Assembly (NCBI GenBank): GCA_947561585.1
Contig: CANNZV010000255.1
Coordinates: forward strand, 248,001-312,000
DNA: 64,000 nucleotides
Source of the DNA: Caprella mutica
Lineage: Eukaryota; Arthropoda; Malacostraca; Amphipoda; Caprellidae
Reading direction: 5' to 3'
In this document: positions 45,059-57,479 of the stretch, one piece after another
Layout of the letters: the number at the start of each line of letters is the position of its first letter
Position numbering within the stretch: the first letter of the stretch is position 1
Notes under the pieces: model-generated
Told to the model about the DNA's origin: nothing
The model's input: only the letters and a program-made list of their open reading frames with translations
The model's database searches: none
Translations under genes and position numbers: made by a program

Positions 45059-45082
45059 GTGTGTGTGTGTGTGTGTGTGTGT
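45059..45082. repeat. (GT)12 microsatellite
   Basis: Uninterrupted GT run. Confidence 0.95.
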
Positions 45083-45089
45083 TCGCATT

Positions 45090-47270
45090 TGAAATTATTC
45101 AAATGAAATTAATAATTCAAACACAGAGAATACATCATGAGCAATGACTTTGAGTATGTGTTATTTGTAACTAATGTACCTGTACGTTTAAAATGAATCA
45201 CTAGAATATTTTTTTTTTTCTCATTTGACAAAGGTTAAATCTATTTAAATATTTTAATAAAAAAGGCTTCCTATGAAAATATTCATATATCATATCATAT
45301 CACGTAATTATTGGAGTGATAAAATATTAAACATATTTGTAATAGGAATAGTTCATTTTACTTTCGGTATTTTATCCTTATAATAATTTCTATCAAAACA
45401 CCTCATATATTTTCTTCTGTATCAGCTTCAATCATTTTTAGGTCCGAATTTGATGGCAGAAAAGTAGGCAAATAAATGTTCGCTGATGGGAAAATACCTA
45501 AAATCAACTCATGAGAGACGAGGATTCTCTTATTGGCTCATTTGTAAATATAACAATTTGTTGAACAAATAATGGTGATAAATTGGGGTAACAATGAATT
45601 GTTTCACTCTCAAAATATTAACAAGAAAATGAAATATTTCATTACTTTCAATTCATTTCAATCTATTTGGAAAATTGAAAGTCTTTTAAAGTATCATATA
45701 ACTTGGTAAATAGAAAGAGTTAATAATGAATTAAATGGAAATCAATGCCTTATATTTTATTTTTCATATTTCTTTCTCTTTTTCGTCATGTTTTATTTTA
45801 ATTTTGAGAGGAATGTCTTCAAAGGGTAGATTTATACAAAATTCACGAAATACCATGTATAGAAAATAGATGAATGGAAAATAATTATCACAAAATAAAT
45901 CTAATGAATAATGCCCATCAATGATTTGTGTGATCCATCATAGTCCAGTATCAACATAAGTTATATATTTAAAAAAAAACAATAATATAATCTTAGAAAT
46001 AAAGAATGCATCTTTTTACATATTAATTATTATTAAATAATCTATACGCAGTAATTAGGATTAGCTATTTAGTATTAAAATTAAAAGAATATTATTGTCA
46101 AAACACATCAAGTTCTTGAATATTCTTACATTGTTCTGTTTGTCTTCAGTTCCATATGTTGCCACTACTATTGCAGTACACTTCCTCCTCACCTTTTCTC
46201 CCTCCGTAAAGTCCGCATTCATTTGTGTGGAAAGTGATATCTCGATAGTGAGGCAGGAGATAAGCTTATCTCATAGGAAGATGAACGCTATGAAGTGTGC
46301 TCTAAATTCTGGAGAATATTGACAACTCGGCAGATAAGGTGATAGGTAGCTGTTACAGACATCTATTCTTCTTCTTCTAGAGTTAAATATTTTGAAAAAG
46401 CGAGGTATTGCGTGTGATATCGAACTAATGCAGCTTAAAGGTGAATCATAAATAATTCAACGGTTTATTATCGATAAAAAGTAGGTACTGATATCTATAA
46501 ATGTTAGGCGAATTAATTATGTAATAAGTTTTGCTGTTGATTATTGTTGTATCCTAGATAGATTAAAAATAGCATTGAGAAATATCAAGACTTACCAGTT
46601 TAAATCTATAGAAACTACTAGTGTTTTGATTGAAACTGAACGTTGAATCAACGTAAAAATTGAACAATATTTAGTAGAAACATAGTTTCATGTAATATCT
46701 TTATTTATTCACCAAGCATCAATTTCACGAAAGTAACGTGCGATAAAAACACACCACAACGGTTTTTAGTGCTACTTAAGACTGAAAGCTAACTTCATCC
46801 AACAGAGAAGCCAAGAAGAACCAAACAGCGGAATTAGGTCTGCCTTTTTTGTCGTAGACTCTTAAGAAACTGACTGCTGATTGTGAATGGAACTTTTCGA
46901 TACTGAGAATTGAAAATAAATCATAAAATTTATCGACTTGACTTGTTCAGAGATGAAGATTCTCTGGCCTCAACCCTTTCGATACTGCTGGGATACTATG
47001 CCACAAATATTCATAAGATCATTATTGTCTCAATGTTTTTTTTATTTCAGTTGGTAAATATATGACCGATTAGTACTTTTATTAGCCAATTTTTTTATTC
47101 ATTTTTTCAGGTGCAGTTAGAATTCACAATATTTTCATTTCTAACTAACATTATTTTCTTACAATATCCATTACCTTTAATACATATTTTTGTATTAAAC
47201 CATTATTATTTCTCGAAGAAAGGTTCAATTTAACACCATTATGATCCATGTGAAAATAATACAGTAGTGA
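45090..47270. other. No recognised feature
   Basis: AT-rich with a small open frame at 46,095-46,322 that has no recognised domain and no supporting signals. Confidence 0.4.
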
Positions 47271-47279
47271 AAGAGTTAA

Positions 47280-47850
47280 GGGGACAGCCCCAGGTTTGTA
47301 AAAACTTTTATATTATTGAAGCTACGGTTGTTGAACTTTGTACACATATATAAAATTGAATTTAGTTTTGTTTTTGTTCATAAAATTTTAACGATGTGAT
47401 GAGTTTCACATGAGTAACATAATTAACCAGAGTTTTGAACCAATTTGGAAAAAAACGTATTACTCCCAAAGGTTTGAAGTTAGGGTACAGCGGTTTATCT
47501 CTTTTCGATGCCTCTATGAATGATCTAAAACCTGTAGCGAAAAAAAAATTTATTTTAGAAGTTATTTATCGACATTTTTCGACATATCGAAAATTTCACT
47601 TTTTCCAACAAAAAAAATTGTAACAATGATTTTTTCAAAAATCGAAGTTCAAAATCAAACGTATATTTGCTAGATATTGTAGAGAATTCATAGGATCATC
47701 GAATGCAAAAAACAAAAATGCCGGGACTTCCACACTTTTTGAAAAATATCAAAAATAAATACAAAATTTACCACATTTGCAATTATTCAGGAGAGCAATA
47801 AAAAAAATGTTTTTGTCTTTGGCAAGTCCAGTCAGTATTGTCCACTTGAA
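47280..47850. mobile_element. TTAA-type element, GGGGAC family, second copy
   Basis: TTAA (47,276-47,279) followed by GGGGACAGCCCCAGG. It then aligns with 42,410 onward (TATTATTGAAGCTACGGTTG, AACTTTGTACACATATATAA, ATTGTAGAGAATTCATAGGA). The right end was not found, so it is either truncated or diverged. A G-run (GGGGGGGGG near 47,856) lies at the point where alignment fades. Confidence 0.55.
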
Positions 47851-47899
47851 AATGGGGGGGGGGAGGAGACCGAGGGTTCCTGGAGGGACGATTAGTTCT

Positions 47900-50800
47900 T
47901 CAAACGGTGAACAACCGAATTTTCAGTCATTTTGCTGATGTTTGATTGCTTCGCAATGTTAGTGTGCCTATTGCTCTTCCGCAACCAGAATGGTATTTCA
48001 GATTTTTTCATTTTTTCAGTTACGTTGCACCTAAAACTTAGAAATCTTTTAAGAATCTAAATAGTATCTGTAATAACTTGCATAGATTATTTGAGTGCAA
48101 ATTATAATTTAAGAGAAGAACAATTCTGTTGATGTTGCCTACTGACCTTATGGCTTTGAAGTGGCCCTACATTAATTTTTGATAGTTAATTATTTATTTT
48201 TATGGTTATCTCTTTGCAAATCTGAAGGATAAAAGACACTTAACATCAACATTATCAAAATTATTAGCTCTAGAATGGGTTGCAAGTATTCTGGGACACC
48301 ATGTATATCCACAGTTTTTAAATTTCTTCTTGTGATGTGTTAAATTTAATATTAATAGAGTATATTCATGCTACGTTACACATGAACCGAGCCCTTTCAT
48401 TATTCACATGCCATATCGTTTCTTTTTCACCATGAATATATTACTCTCCCAAACTTTGAGAAGTTCTGGGGGATTTACTGCATATACATTCGAAGTAGAG
48501 GTTATATACACAGAGAAAAAGTTTACTCATATAAAATGGGAGATCAATTTGTTCTCTTTGTTCTCAATTTGTTCTCATCTCTTTGTTTCATGTTTTCATG
48601 AATATTAAAACTACTACGACATTGCGAGTCATCAATGACAGTTATTTCAATTCATATTTAATCAACTTACTATGATAGTTCGAGTTACTTTTTGAGTGTT
48701 TTCACGAATGTTGATTGTTGAAACAACTATGACATATACAATGTATTGTAGAAACGCACAAATGACCGTTAATCCATTGTATCAGGTGTATTAATTAACT
48801 TACTTTGAGAGATAACGCCACTATTTTTTAAGTTTAGGTGAGACTCAAACAAGAAGTATTTTTAAGAACTATTTGCAACTCCCCACGTAGGAAGGATCAA
48901 AATCAATCCATACAAATAAGTCAAAACAAGTATTATTATATTTGATTCGAACTGATCTTTTCTCAGAGTGCATTTCATTTTTCATGATATCAACTTTTTA
49001 GTTCAGGGAGTTTGAGGCTCCGTTTAGACTATCAGTTTGCCATGCACGAGTGCCATCAGTTGGAGTTTATTTGGTTTATATTAAATGCAGGTCCTATTCT
49101 TTAACATACTTTCATTTGATATAAATATAAAGAACCTTTTTGATGCACAGAGAAGATGCTATTGTAAAGATGGTGAATGGGTCTCCAGTCTATGAGTCTT
49201 TTTAAAAATATAAATAGTTTGATCACAAATTACTAATATTTTGCAAATAAAATATCATGTTTTGTTAATGTAGAATTGATGAGAAAATAGTAAATTACCA
49301 ATTTTGATATTCTTATTATTGGACTAAATTTATATATTTGTAACTTATGTTAATAAAATTGATTATTTTAATTTATCCTCGTGAGTTGATATCACTAAAA
49401 TAAGAAAACAATATATATGATTTACTATTTAATATTATATTTTCTTTGCATTAGTGAATTCGTTGCATTGTTTTTCCTCCCCTTATCACGCTCCTTTTTC
49501 ATTGTAATTTCTTCATGACATCAATGAAATACTCGGGAATATTGAGAGGAAATTAGCGCTTTGGTTCGGTGTTAACTGGAAACTCAATCTGACTAAAGGA
49601 ATAAAATTCTGAAAAAATGAGACAAATGTATTCAATGGTCGGGGAAGAAATTTGTGTGAGAATTCGACAGTAACATGACATGTAGAAACATATTTATTAT
49701 TGAAGGCATAACTCAACAAGTACGTTAAGCTGGATACACTTCTATAGAATTGCCAATAAATGAAGAGAACAACTTAAATGTTAAGAATGAAAAACTGGCC
49801 TACAATAAAAGCAGTTCAAGAAAAAAATTCCTCGTGCACGCACGACTATTTGAACCAAAGAAGGAGGTAATGACTTCAAAAACGAGGCTTTACGTTCCAA
49901 ATTCAAAAATAATACTTCATTATTACAAGATTTCTATGTCGGGACTTATTGAACAACACTTCTAAGACAGGACTAGAGGCAGTGAAAAACAAGAATTCAG
50001 GGGACAAAATTTGGACATAGCTTCTTCAAATACATTTCAAAATCAATTAGTAGTCCTTTCTTAGACCAGTGAATCTCATGCCTCTATTTTTAACACTAAT
50101 ACATTTTAAAATGTTGTACATTTCATTTTCCCACACAATATTATCACGAAAAAAAAAAAAAAAAATCTTTTTTGAGACCATTTGCTTGTATAAATAACCA
50201 AATTAAAAGGTAGCAATTAGGCTGAGTCTGTGGCGATATTAATATTTACAGTCCCTTTGGAATGCATTCCAGGGATTCCTGTTGGTAATCATGTCCTCTT
50301 TCCATTATACATACCTCTACGGAGAGTTAAATTATAATGGTGTTAAATTTTGTTTTTGTTTTTGTTTTGAATTTCTAATTTTAATTGTAATTTTAATATT
50401 AATTTTAATTTAATTTTAATTCTTAATTTTTATGGTGTTTGTGGTAAATTTTGATGGTGTGTCATTTTGAACAATATACATTTGGTTGCTTTCAATGATA
50501 ATAGTATTGTGCAATTGTTTGATTGGAATTTTCCATTCATTTTCAACAATAGTGAATAAAAGTTATCTTATCTTAATAGACTAAATAAACTCACATTCTA
50601 ACTCTCTTTTCGATATCATAATGTTTTTTTATGTGTAATTCAAAAATAACAGAAAATACTTAAGTAGTGGAAGGGATATGGGAGTGAAACCAAACAATTG
50701 CTTATAGGTTTTGTGATTAAATCAACACAATCTATTATGTGATATACTTGATAACTGCAGAGAGTGAACTCTTATGTAGTAGCAACATGTATGCCATGCA

Positions 50801-50940
50801 AAATGAGTCTACTTACAAATTCATTGTATTGTGACAATAAGCACTCTAAAGACAGATCTTTCTCGTTAGGCAATTATATTCGTGACGGTAGCATTTAATC
50901 TCCGTTATTAACCGAGGGAATATAAATATAACTGTAGTGC
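47900..50940. other. No gene; single MITE end and low complexity
   Basis: CTCCGTTTAGACTATCAG (49,019-49,036) resembles one end of the 15.8-kb TTA element. An A17 run lies at 50,149-50,165. 50,343-50,425 is a T-rich low-complexity tract (repeated TTTTG and TTTTAA). Confidence 0.45.
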
Positions 50941-50955
50941 ATTTCCTCCACAATG

Positions 50956-50984
50956 GATGGTTCCTCCACAATGGAGGAACCATC
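50956..50984. repeat. Perfect palindrome, 13-bp arms, 3-nt loop
   Basis: GATGGTTCCTCCA, loop CAA, then its complement. Preceded by another CCTCCACAATGG, so one arm has a direct duplicate next to it. Confidence 0.85.
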
Positions 50985-51763
50985 TTCGCAATAAGAACAG
51001 TAGATGTCTGATGACAAAAAAACAGATTCACACAATAAATTCAAAATAAATATCAGTATAACCAGAAAAAATATGAATATATGTTGATTTGGGAAAATAT
51101 TCATCTTATAACATAACGTTAAATATTAATGATTTTGAAACGCGAAGAACCGAGATTAGTATTTTCTGCTTAATATATTTTGACCAAACAACCCTGTTGC
51201 AGTTTATAATAGTTGTAAATCGTCAGAATATCTAACGTTGAATCACTCATCAATTGATTTACAAAATGCAATTGTTATACAGTATATCAAAATTTAAAAA
51301 TTATATATTGATAATAATCTTTATTCTATCGTCGGACATTCCTGAAATATGTCCCCACGCTTTACTTCACGATAAAATAAACGGTCACTATTTATTGATC
51401 GTATAGACTGATCGTATAGACAATATATTGATCGTATAGACAATATGTTGATAATAAATTAAATGACCGAACATTTTTGGAATTCCCAGGGTATTCCCAT
51501 CGAATCCTCATTTGATTTACAAACTATTCTCAATTTTTTCCAACCTTAGATTTGCATACTATGTGCAAATAAGAATCTAATACGATTTGTGACACAAAAT
51601 AAATCTTTTCTCTTTGGGTCAGAGAGGATCTTCGTGTAGTTTCTAGTGTGAAATTATTCATGTCTAGGAATGTTTTGCTTTGAAAAATACGAACCTTTTC
51701 TGAAAATATAATACTAATACTAAGCCAATTACTCTCATTCATAATAATATTTTCAAATTTTAA

Positions 51764-52408
51764 TCTTCCTGGTTTTCAAATTTTTATTGAACAGCAATAC
51801 TGCGGCAATTTTGGGTATAACATTTTTCGTTTTGTCAGTTAATAGCTTCACTAGGCTCTGACGATATGTTCTCGAGACTATGTAAGAGTGGTTAGGTTTT
51901 AGCAAGTTAGGCTATGTGAACTGCCGGTCGGAGGAGGGAGTGGTTTATCCCGACACATTGAGCATGACCTCTGTTATTCGTGAAACTTTTTAATTTTTTT
52001 TTTTATGTTTTTTAGCCAATATCTGGATGTTCTTCCTCTTCAAGTACATTAAGCAATTGATTATTCGATCATTGAATATATGAGCAATTGTTAATTAGAT
52101 AAATATTGTAGAAAATCAGAAAATCATGCAGTGAAATCTCTTCGATTAGCTGCACCTAACCGTCCTTTTTTTCTAATTTGTAATAAATAATAACTGTATT
52201 TTATTCATTTTATATTATCTGAACGATTGATCATCCTAGCAACTGCTCATTCGAGTAATTGGTAATTCGAGTAATTGTTCATTAGAGCAATTGTTCATTC
52301 GAGCAATTGTTTTTCGAGCAATTATTGTTCATTCGATCAATTGTTTATTTGAGCAACTGTTTATCGAGCAATTGTCTTCGAGCAATTTTCTTTCGAGCAA
52401 TTTACCGG
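51764..52408 (+). mobile_element. GAGCAATTG-array element, copy H1
   Basis: Shares with 55,728-56,379, on the opposite strand, TTTTTATTGAACA, GGCAATTTTGGGTA, AATCTCTTAGATTAGCTGC-like text and TTAAGCAATT. It ends in an array of about ten units of 15-17 bases (CGAGCAATTGTTCATT, 52,245-52,400), then GAGCAATTTACCGG. Short open frames over the array follow its period and are not genes. Element class unknown; an internal tandem array beside a conserved end recalls Helentron-type elements. Confidence 0.6.
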
Positions 52409-53027
52409 ATACCGTAAATTTTTATACCGGTTTTTCGTATGAAATCATCTGTTCATCTTCACTATTCCACCATCTCACATTTATCACAATGAATCAGGTG
52501 AAGTCCTATAAAGGATAGAATAAATAGGTTGAAATTAGTGCGTTTTTATACGACCACTAAAAAAAACCATCCTGTCGATTTTATTTTGTATCAAAAAGAT
52601 AGTTACATTTAACCAAATTGTATTGTTTTTTCTTTGAAACATCCTCTTTAAACAAAAAAATGGAAGAACTGAAAACAATGTAACAGTTTGATAAATGAGT
52701 TTCAAAATATTTGATGGATTCCATTCAAAATGGGAGTACATTGAAATATATAAAGTTCGAAAATCTCACTGAATCATCTACACAAATAAGAAAGTTGAGC
52801 ATATATCTGAATACTTAATCACCTGGTAGTTAATTAATTCGAAAATTCACATTTTTTCACTCATCCAAAGCTCGCTAATTGCATCCTGTTTAATTTATTC
52901 TCCTAACATCAATCTAGCTTTATCACTAATTACTTTAGGAACATTTAATTAATGCAATTACCCTGAAATTCATCCTTTCATCCTTCAAAATGAAGGACTT
53001 AGACAAAAAAAATGATGCGAGACAATA

Positions 53028-53252
53028 TTAAGCATCGCTAGCGATAAACCGATACGGATGAAGCGTGCTGTTACTGAGTATCGCCAGCGATAGTGCGATA
53101 AAAATTAAAAAGCATCGCTGGTGATAGAGAACAAAGAAGTGTGTTGTTACTGAGTATCAGTGGCGATAAAGCAAAAAAAATATGTTCTTACTGAGAAGTG
53201 ATTATCGCTCGGAAAAACCTATATGAAGTGTACTGTTACTAAGCATCGTGAA
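53028..53252 (+). repeat. Imperfect tandem units with TATCGCTGGCGATA palindromes
   Basis: Four units of about 55-70 bases share GAAGTGTGCTGTTACTGAGT, then an ATCGCnnGCGAT inverted repeat (CATCGCTAGCGATAA, TATCGCCAGCGATA, CATCGCTGGTGATA, TATCAGTGGCGATA). The central two bases and one arm vary. Confidence 0.65.
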
Positions 53253-53267
53253 ATGGGTGACCGGACC

Positions 53268-53335
53268 ATTCGCCAAAAACACATTTGCCGAAGACACTTT
53301 CACCGAAAACACATTTGCCGAACTTCACTTTCGCT
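53268..53335 (+). repeat. Short tandem units, CATTTGCCGAA
   Basis: CATTCGCCAAAAACA, CATTTGCCGAAGACA, CTTTCACCGAAAACA, CATTTGCCGAACTTC and CTTTCGCTGATAAAT: a run of 15-16 base units decaying to the right. Confidence 0.7.
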
Positions 53336-53344
53336 GATAAATAT

Positions 53345-55720
53345 GATTATTTAAAAAGGTAATAAAATTTATCTCATAAGTCCAGAAGAAATTATATATA
53401 GATAAACTTACATATGAGTGTATAAATTATTTTACAGTATTCTACATAATTATTGGTTAAACTTTATGTAATTTACGTTAATTTATCTAACTCATATAAT
53501 GATGCTATTGCTGTATTATTTACGTCAGTTTATTAACTCAAAGTTAATCCTTATTTTCTGTATACAATTATCAGTTATACAAGAAAAAGATTTTTTTCGT
53601 GTGTTTGTCTCAGTTTATTTAGATCCTCCTATATACATTGTAGAAGCAGTCTTTTACTGTGAGTCGCTCGTGAAGCTTTCACTATACAGGGTGACCCACA
53701 TAAAAGTCTACCCAACAATAAATTCGCATATTCCAACAACTAATGAGGGTACGTTAAAACATATTTATTTCTAGGTTTTAAGAATATTCATATAACTATT
53801 ACTTTTATAAAATATTGACAATATGCAAAAAGGAAGTCAAAATCAAATTTGTTCAGCAACTTGTTTTAAAAATAGAAAAGTTTATGTTAGAATAAATGTA
53901 TTAACTATATATCATTTAATAAATACTTCTAAATTTAATAAGAAACTTTTATAATGGGACTAAGATCAAGCATTTATATGGCATTAAAACCAGACAATTA
54001 ATTACCGTTTTATTTAAAGTTCAAGGTCAATTTAATAATTGACCTTGACCCCGTGAAATGAACGATGTACGCAACAAATAATAAAGAATTTGATGTTGTA
54101 TTATGAGAATGCAAGTTTTCATTATTATATTTTCATAATGAAGAAATTTGATGCATATTATCTAGCGAACTGAAAAAAAATTAATTACAGATAATGACTT
54201 GAATAAATTTTTGAAAAAAAGAAGAATATTATATAGGTAAATTATTTCCTTTATTTAAACTACTTTATATTACCTGCATAATTATATGACACAAGTTCTA
54301 CAGAGTATTAGTCAAAAGATTTATAATTTCTATTAAGCCACTGAGGTTTTTAGAGGTAATAAATAGCTGAGCATTGAAAACCTAATGTCTGTTCTCCTGG
54401 TTCTGGTCCCATTTTTCGCCTGCTGAAGAGCTCTCCAAACTTCTGATCCTTCAGACTTTCCATTATTTTATCTACAAGTAGAATACGAAGGGAATTTATT
54501 ATAGCTTTAATAAGATGGTGAAAGTAATTTGTATTGTCTTATTTAAATGAAAACTATAAGACGTGGAGCAGTTAGTAATAAATTGAAGCTAAATACTGTA
54601 ATTAATAATACATTAAAAGTTTAAATAATTCAATTAAACAATAATTAACTGAACAGCTTATATTAATAAGGTAATTAATTACAGTAGTATTAGTTCAATT
54701 AAACGTTCACTTATTTCATATACTTTTATAACATGAATCAACAGTATTTTGTAAAATTAATCAACATAAATCCTAAATAATAGTTTTATCATTTAGTCAA
54801 AACAGATGCCTGAATTATTTTTATTCAATTGTTCATATTATTGTATCAATGTACATTGCAAAGATATTCAATTAAATTGATTTAGTTTCAAATCATTTGA
54901 AAGATAACACCAGAATTTGTGATTCAGTTCTCACAGACTCTCTGAAAGTTAGATTGGAAATAGAATTGAAATATATATTAATTATGAAGCACAATCGACA
55001 AACAAATAGCAGTATTATATTAAAAACTCTTTACGTGCCATTATATAATGTAAAAAGTGATAATTTTTTTTCAAATACATGGAATGATATTGTAATTGTA
55101 TCGTATAAAGACCAAACCAATAACCATTTCTTTTTGATTCAACAAGTTGCATAGAATTTATATTTATTTCAGAGGTAAGCACTCATACGTAATTATAGAA
55201 ATTTATATAGAGATTTGCAGTCTCTTATTCATTGTTCTAATTTTTAATTTTGGCTCTTGTGAAATATCTGACAATTGGAGAAATGTATCACATTCTTCAG
55301 CTGTTCTGAACTTAATTCAATATTTTTTGCCATCCAACTGTTAACCAAATTTGTCTCTTTCTTTCTTCTTTCTCGTCTGTATACGGTAATGAACATCTAC
55401 TGCAGAATGGTGAATGATGAGAAATATTCGACAGAGCTATTTCTATATTTTACTATGGTGCATATGCAGAGTGCATTTTTTTCCGCACATGGTTTGCACT
55501 TTTATTGGTTTATGAGAAAATATAATTCGGAATCAAATAATTCCCGGATAAACTACTGGAAACAAGTAATGAAATAATCATCGAGAAACGAGGCTTTTTC
55601 ATTTAGTTAGGAACTGTTGTAGTGAAGAGAGATGTGATCAAAATGAGAGGAATAATGAGGTTTATCCATAATAAATGAGAATACTTTTTTATGAGGTCTC
55701 TCCTACGCATTTTATATATC
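53345..55720. other. No recognised gene
   Basis: AT-rich. Several overlapping open frames at 54,897-55,577 reach about 100 codons, but show no domain, no shared frame and no codon pattern that sets them apart. Confidence 0.4.
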
Positions 55721-55727
55721 CTTTATG

Positions 55728-56379
55728 GTAGCCAGTAAATTGCTCAATAACAATTGCTCGAAAAAATAATTGCTCGAAAACAATTGCCTGATAAAAAACA
55801 ATTGCTCGTATGAACAATTGCTCGAAATGAACAATTGCTCGAAATGAACAATTGCACGAAATGAACAATTGCTCGAAAGACATTTGCTCGAAAAACAATT
55901 GCTCGAACGAACATTATTGACCGAAAGAACAATTGCTCGAATGAACAAATGCTCGAATGATCAATCGTTCAAATAATATAAAATATATGAAATTGAATAC
56001 TAAACTAATACTAATTAGAAACAAGTACGATTAGGTTCAGCTAATCTAAGAGATTCCACTTCATTACTGACCGACTTTCGCCCATATTTATGTAATTAAA
56101 AATTGATTAATTGCTTAATGTAAAAGATTTGGAAAAGTTAACAAGATAAAAGCTACCGAATAAAGTAAAATTTGATAAAAACAAGTAGCACGAATACCAG
56201 AGGTCTTGCTATATGTGTCGGGAACAGTTTCAATAGTCCGAGCTGCTAAAACCTAACCTAGCCCCGAAAACATCTCGTCAGGGCCCAGTGAATCTATTGA
56301 CTGACAATAGAAAACGAAAATTAATGTACCCAAAATTGGTGCAGTATTCTTGTTCAATAAAAATAAGAAATTCAGGAAG
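55728..56379 (-). mobile_element. GAGCAATTG-array element, copy H2, inverted to H1
   Basis: Begins (plus strand) AGTAAATTGCTC, the inverse of H1's end, followed by an array of GAACAATTGCTCGAAAT units (55,738-55,965). It then holds the inverse of the H1 body to about 56,379. Together with H1 it makes a 0.65-kb inverted pair separated by 3.3 kb. Open frames on the minus strand over the array are repeat artefacts. Confidence 0.62.
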
Positions 56380-56439
56380 AAAATAATTTAGAAACAGCAT
56401 TATGATTGAAAGTAAATAGCGATGAAAAATATGAAATGC

Positions 56440-56632
56440 AGTTAGGTTAGGTGCAGCTATTTGAAGTGAACCAATTTGATGATTATCTCTCTTTTATTAA
56501 TTTGAACAGTGAGCAATTTGTTCATTCGACCAATTGTTTTTCGAGCAATTGTTCATTCGAGCAATTGTTTTTCGAGCAATTGTTTTCGAGCAATTGTTTT
56601 TTGAGCAATGGTTTTCGAGCAATTTACCTAGA
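56440..56632 (+). repeat. GAGCAATTG-array remnant, H3
   Basis: AGGTTAGGTGCAGCTATTTG, then an array of GAGCAATTGTTCATTC units (56,509-56,626) ending GAGCAATTTACC. The flank is rearranged relative to H1. Confidence 0.55.
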
Positions 56633-56907
56633 ACCATCCGTTATTTTATAAAAAAAATATCCTAATAAATAATGAAGACCCTTCTACACATTAAATATTG
56701 TTGATGTAATTATTAAAAAAAAACGATGATGATATGAATAGTTTGCATTAAGATCTCTATATTAAGTCAATTTTCTTCTTTCTGTTGCAGAATTACTATT
56801 TCGATAGTTTGTCTATTAATTATTTTAGGGAAAACCTGTAATAACAAAAATTTAAGTTCTCTATCGCAACTGTACATAAATGTGAATCGTTATATTTCAT
56901 AACAGAA

Positions 56908-57464
56908 CTAGATTATGCGCACTCGGTAGAGCGCATACCTTCTCCTCCGCTTTGTCCGTTCTCTCCCAAAATTCAAGAAGCTGCTAACTGGAAATTAACC
57001 AATCATCCAATCAAGTTTGGTACAATACTTTTTGAGTTATCAAGTTATGAATGAATATGACCTTTGACTGGATCGCTCAAAAATTCTATCAGATCGTTCC
57101 TGGACATTGACCAATCGTCCCATCAAATTTCAGACAATTTGGTCTAAAACTTTTGGAGTTATTGTCCTTGACCTTGATCTTTGACCTTTGATCCGATCGC
57201 TCCCAAAATCAAACGAAATGGTTCATGTATATTGATCAATCGTCCCACCACGTTTCATGTAATATGGTTCACTAGTTTTCGAATTATAAATGATCATGAC
57301 CGGGTCGCTCCCAAAATTCTACCAGCAGGTCACTGGACACGGACCAATCGTTTCACTAAATTTCCGGCCATTTGTTTGAAAACTTTTTCAGTTAGGCAAA
57401 TAACAAGATGATAAATAAATAAATAAAGTCCGATGGATATATGACCTTCCCGCATTCTGCAAAG
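56908..57464 (+). repeat. tRNA-headed dispersed repeat, copy 2
   Basis: The head CTAGATTATGCGCACTCGGT, then AGAGCGCATACC, resembles a tRNA A-box region. The body has four modules of about 125 bases with ACCAATCGTCCCATCAAATT and GATCGCTCCCAAAAT. The tail AACAAGATGATAAATAAATA is followed by CCCGCATTCTGCAAAGG, like copy 1 at 18.5-19.06 kb. The A-box-like head plus A-rich (AAATA)n tail favour a SINE, but no B-box is visible. Confidence 0.65.
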
Positions 57465-57479
57465 GTAAAAATACTTGAA

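Noticed and set aside
55689..55948. Overlapping minus-strand frames rich in FRAIV/EQLF text
   Set aside because: Created by the GAACAATTGCTCGAAAT array; the same happens at 52,291-52,518 and 56,451-56,651.
56930..56957. tRNA gene at the CTCGGTAGAGCGC motif
   Set aside because: Only the D-arm region matches; no B-box or cloverleaf. Treated as the head of a dispersed repeat instead.
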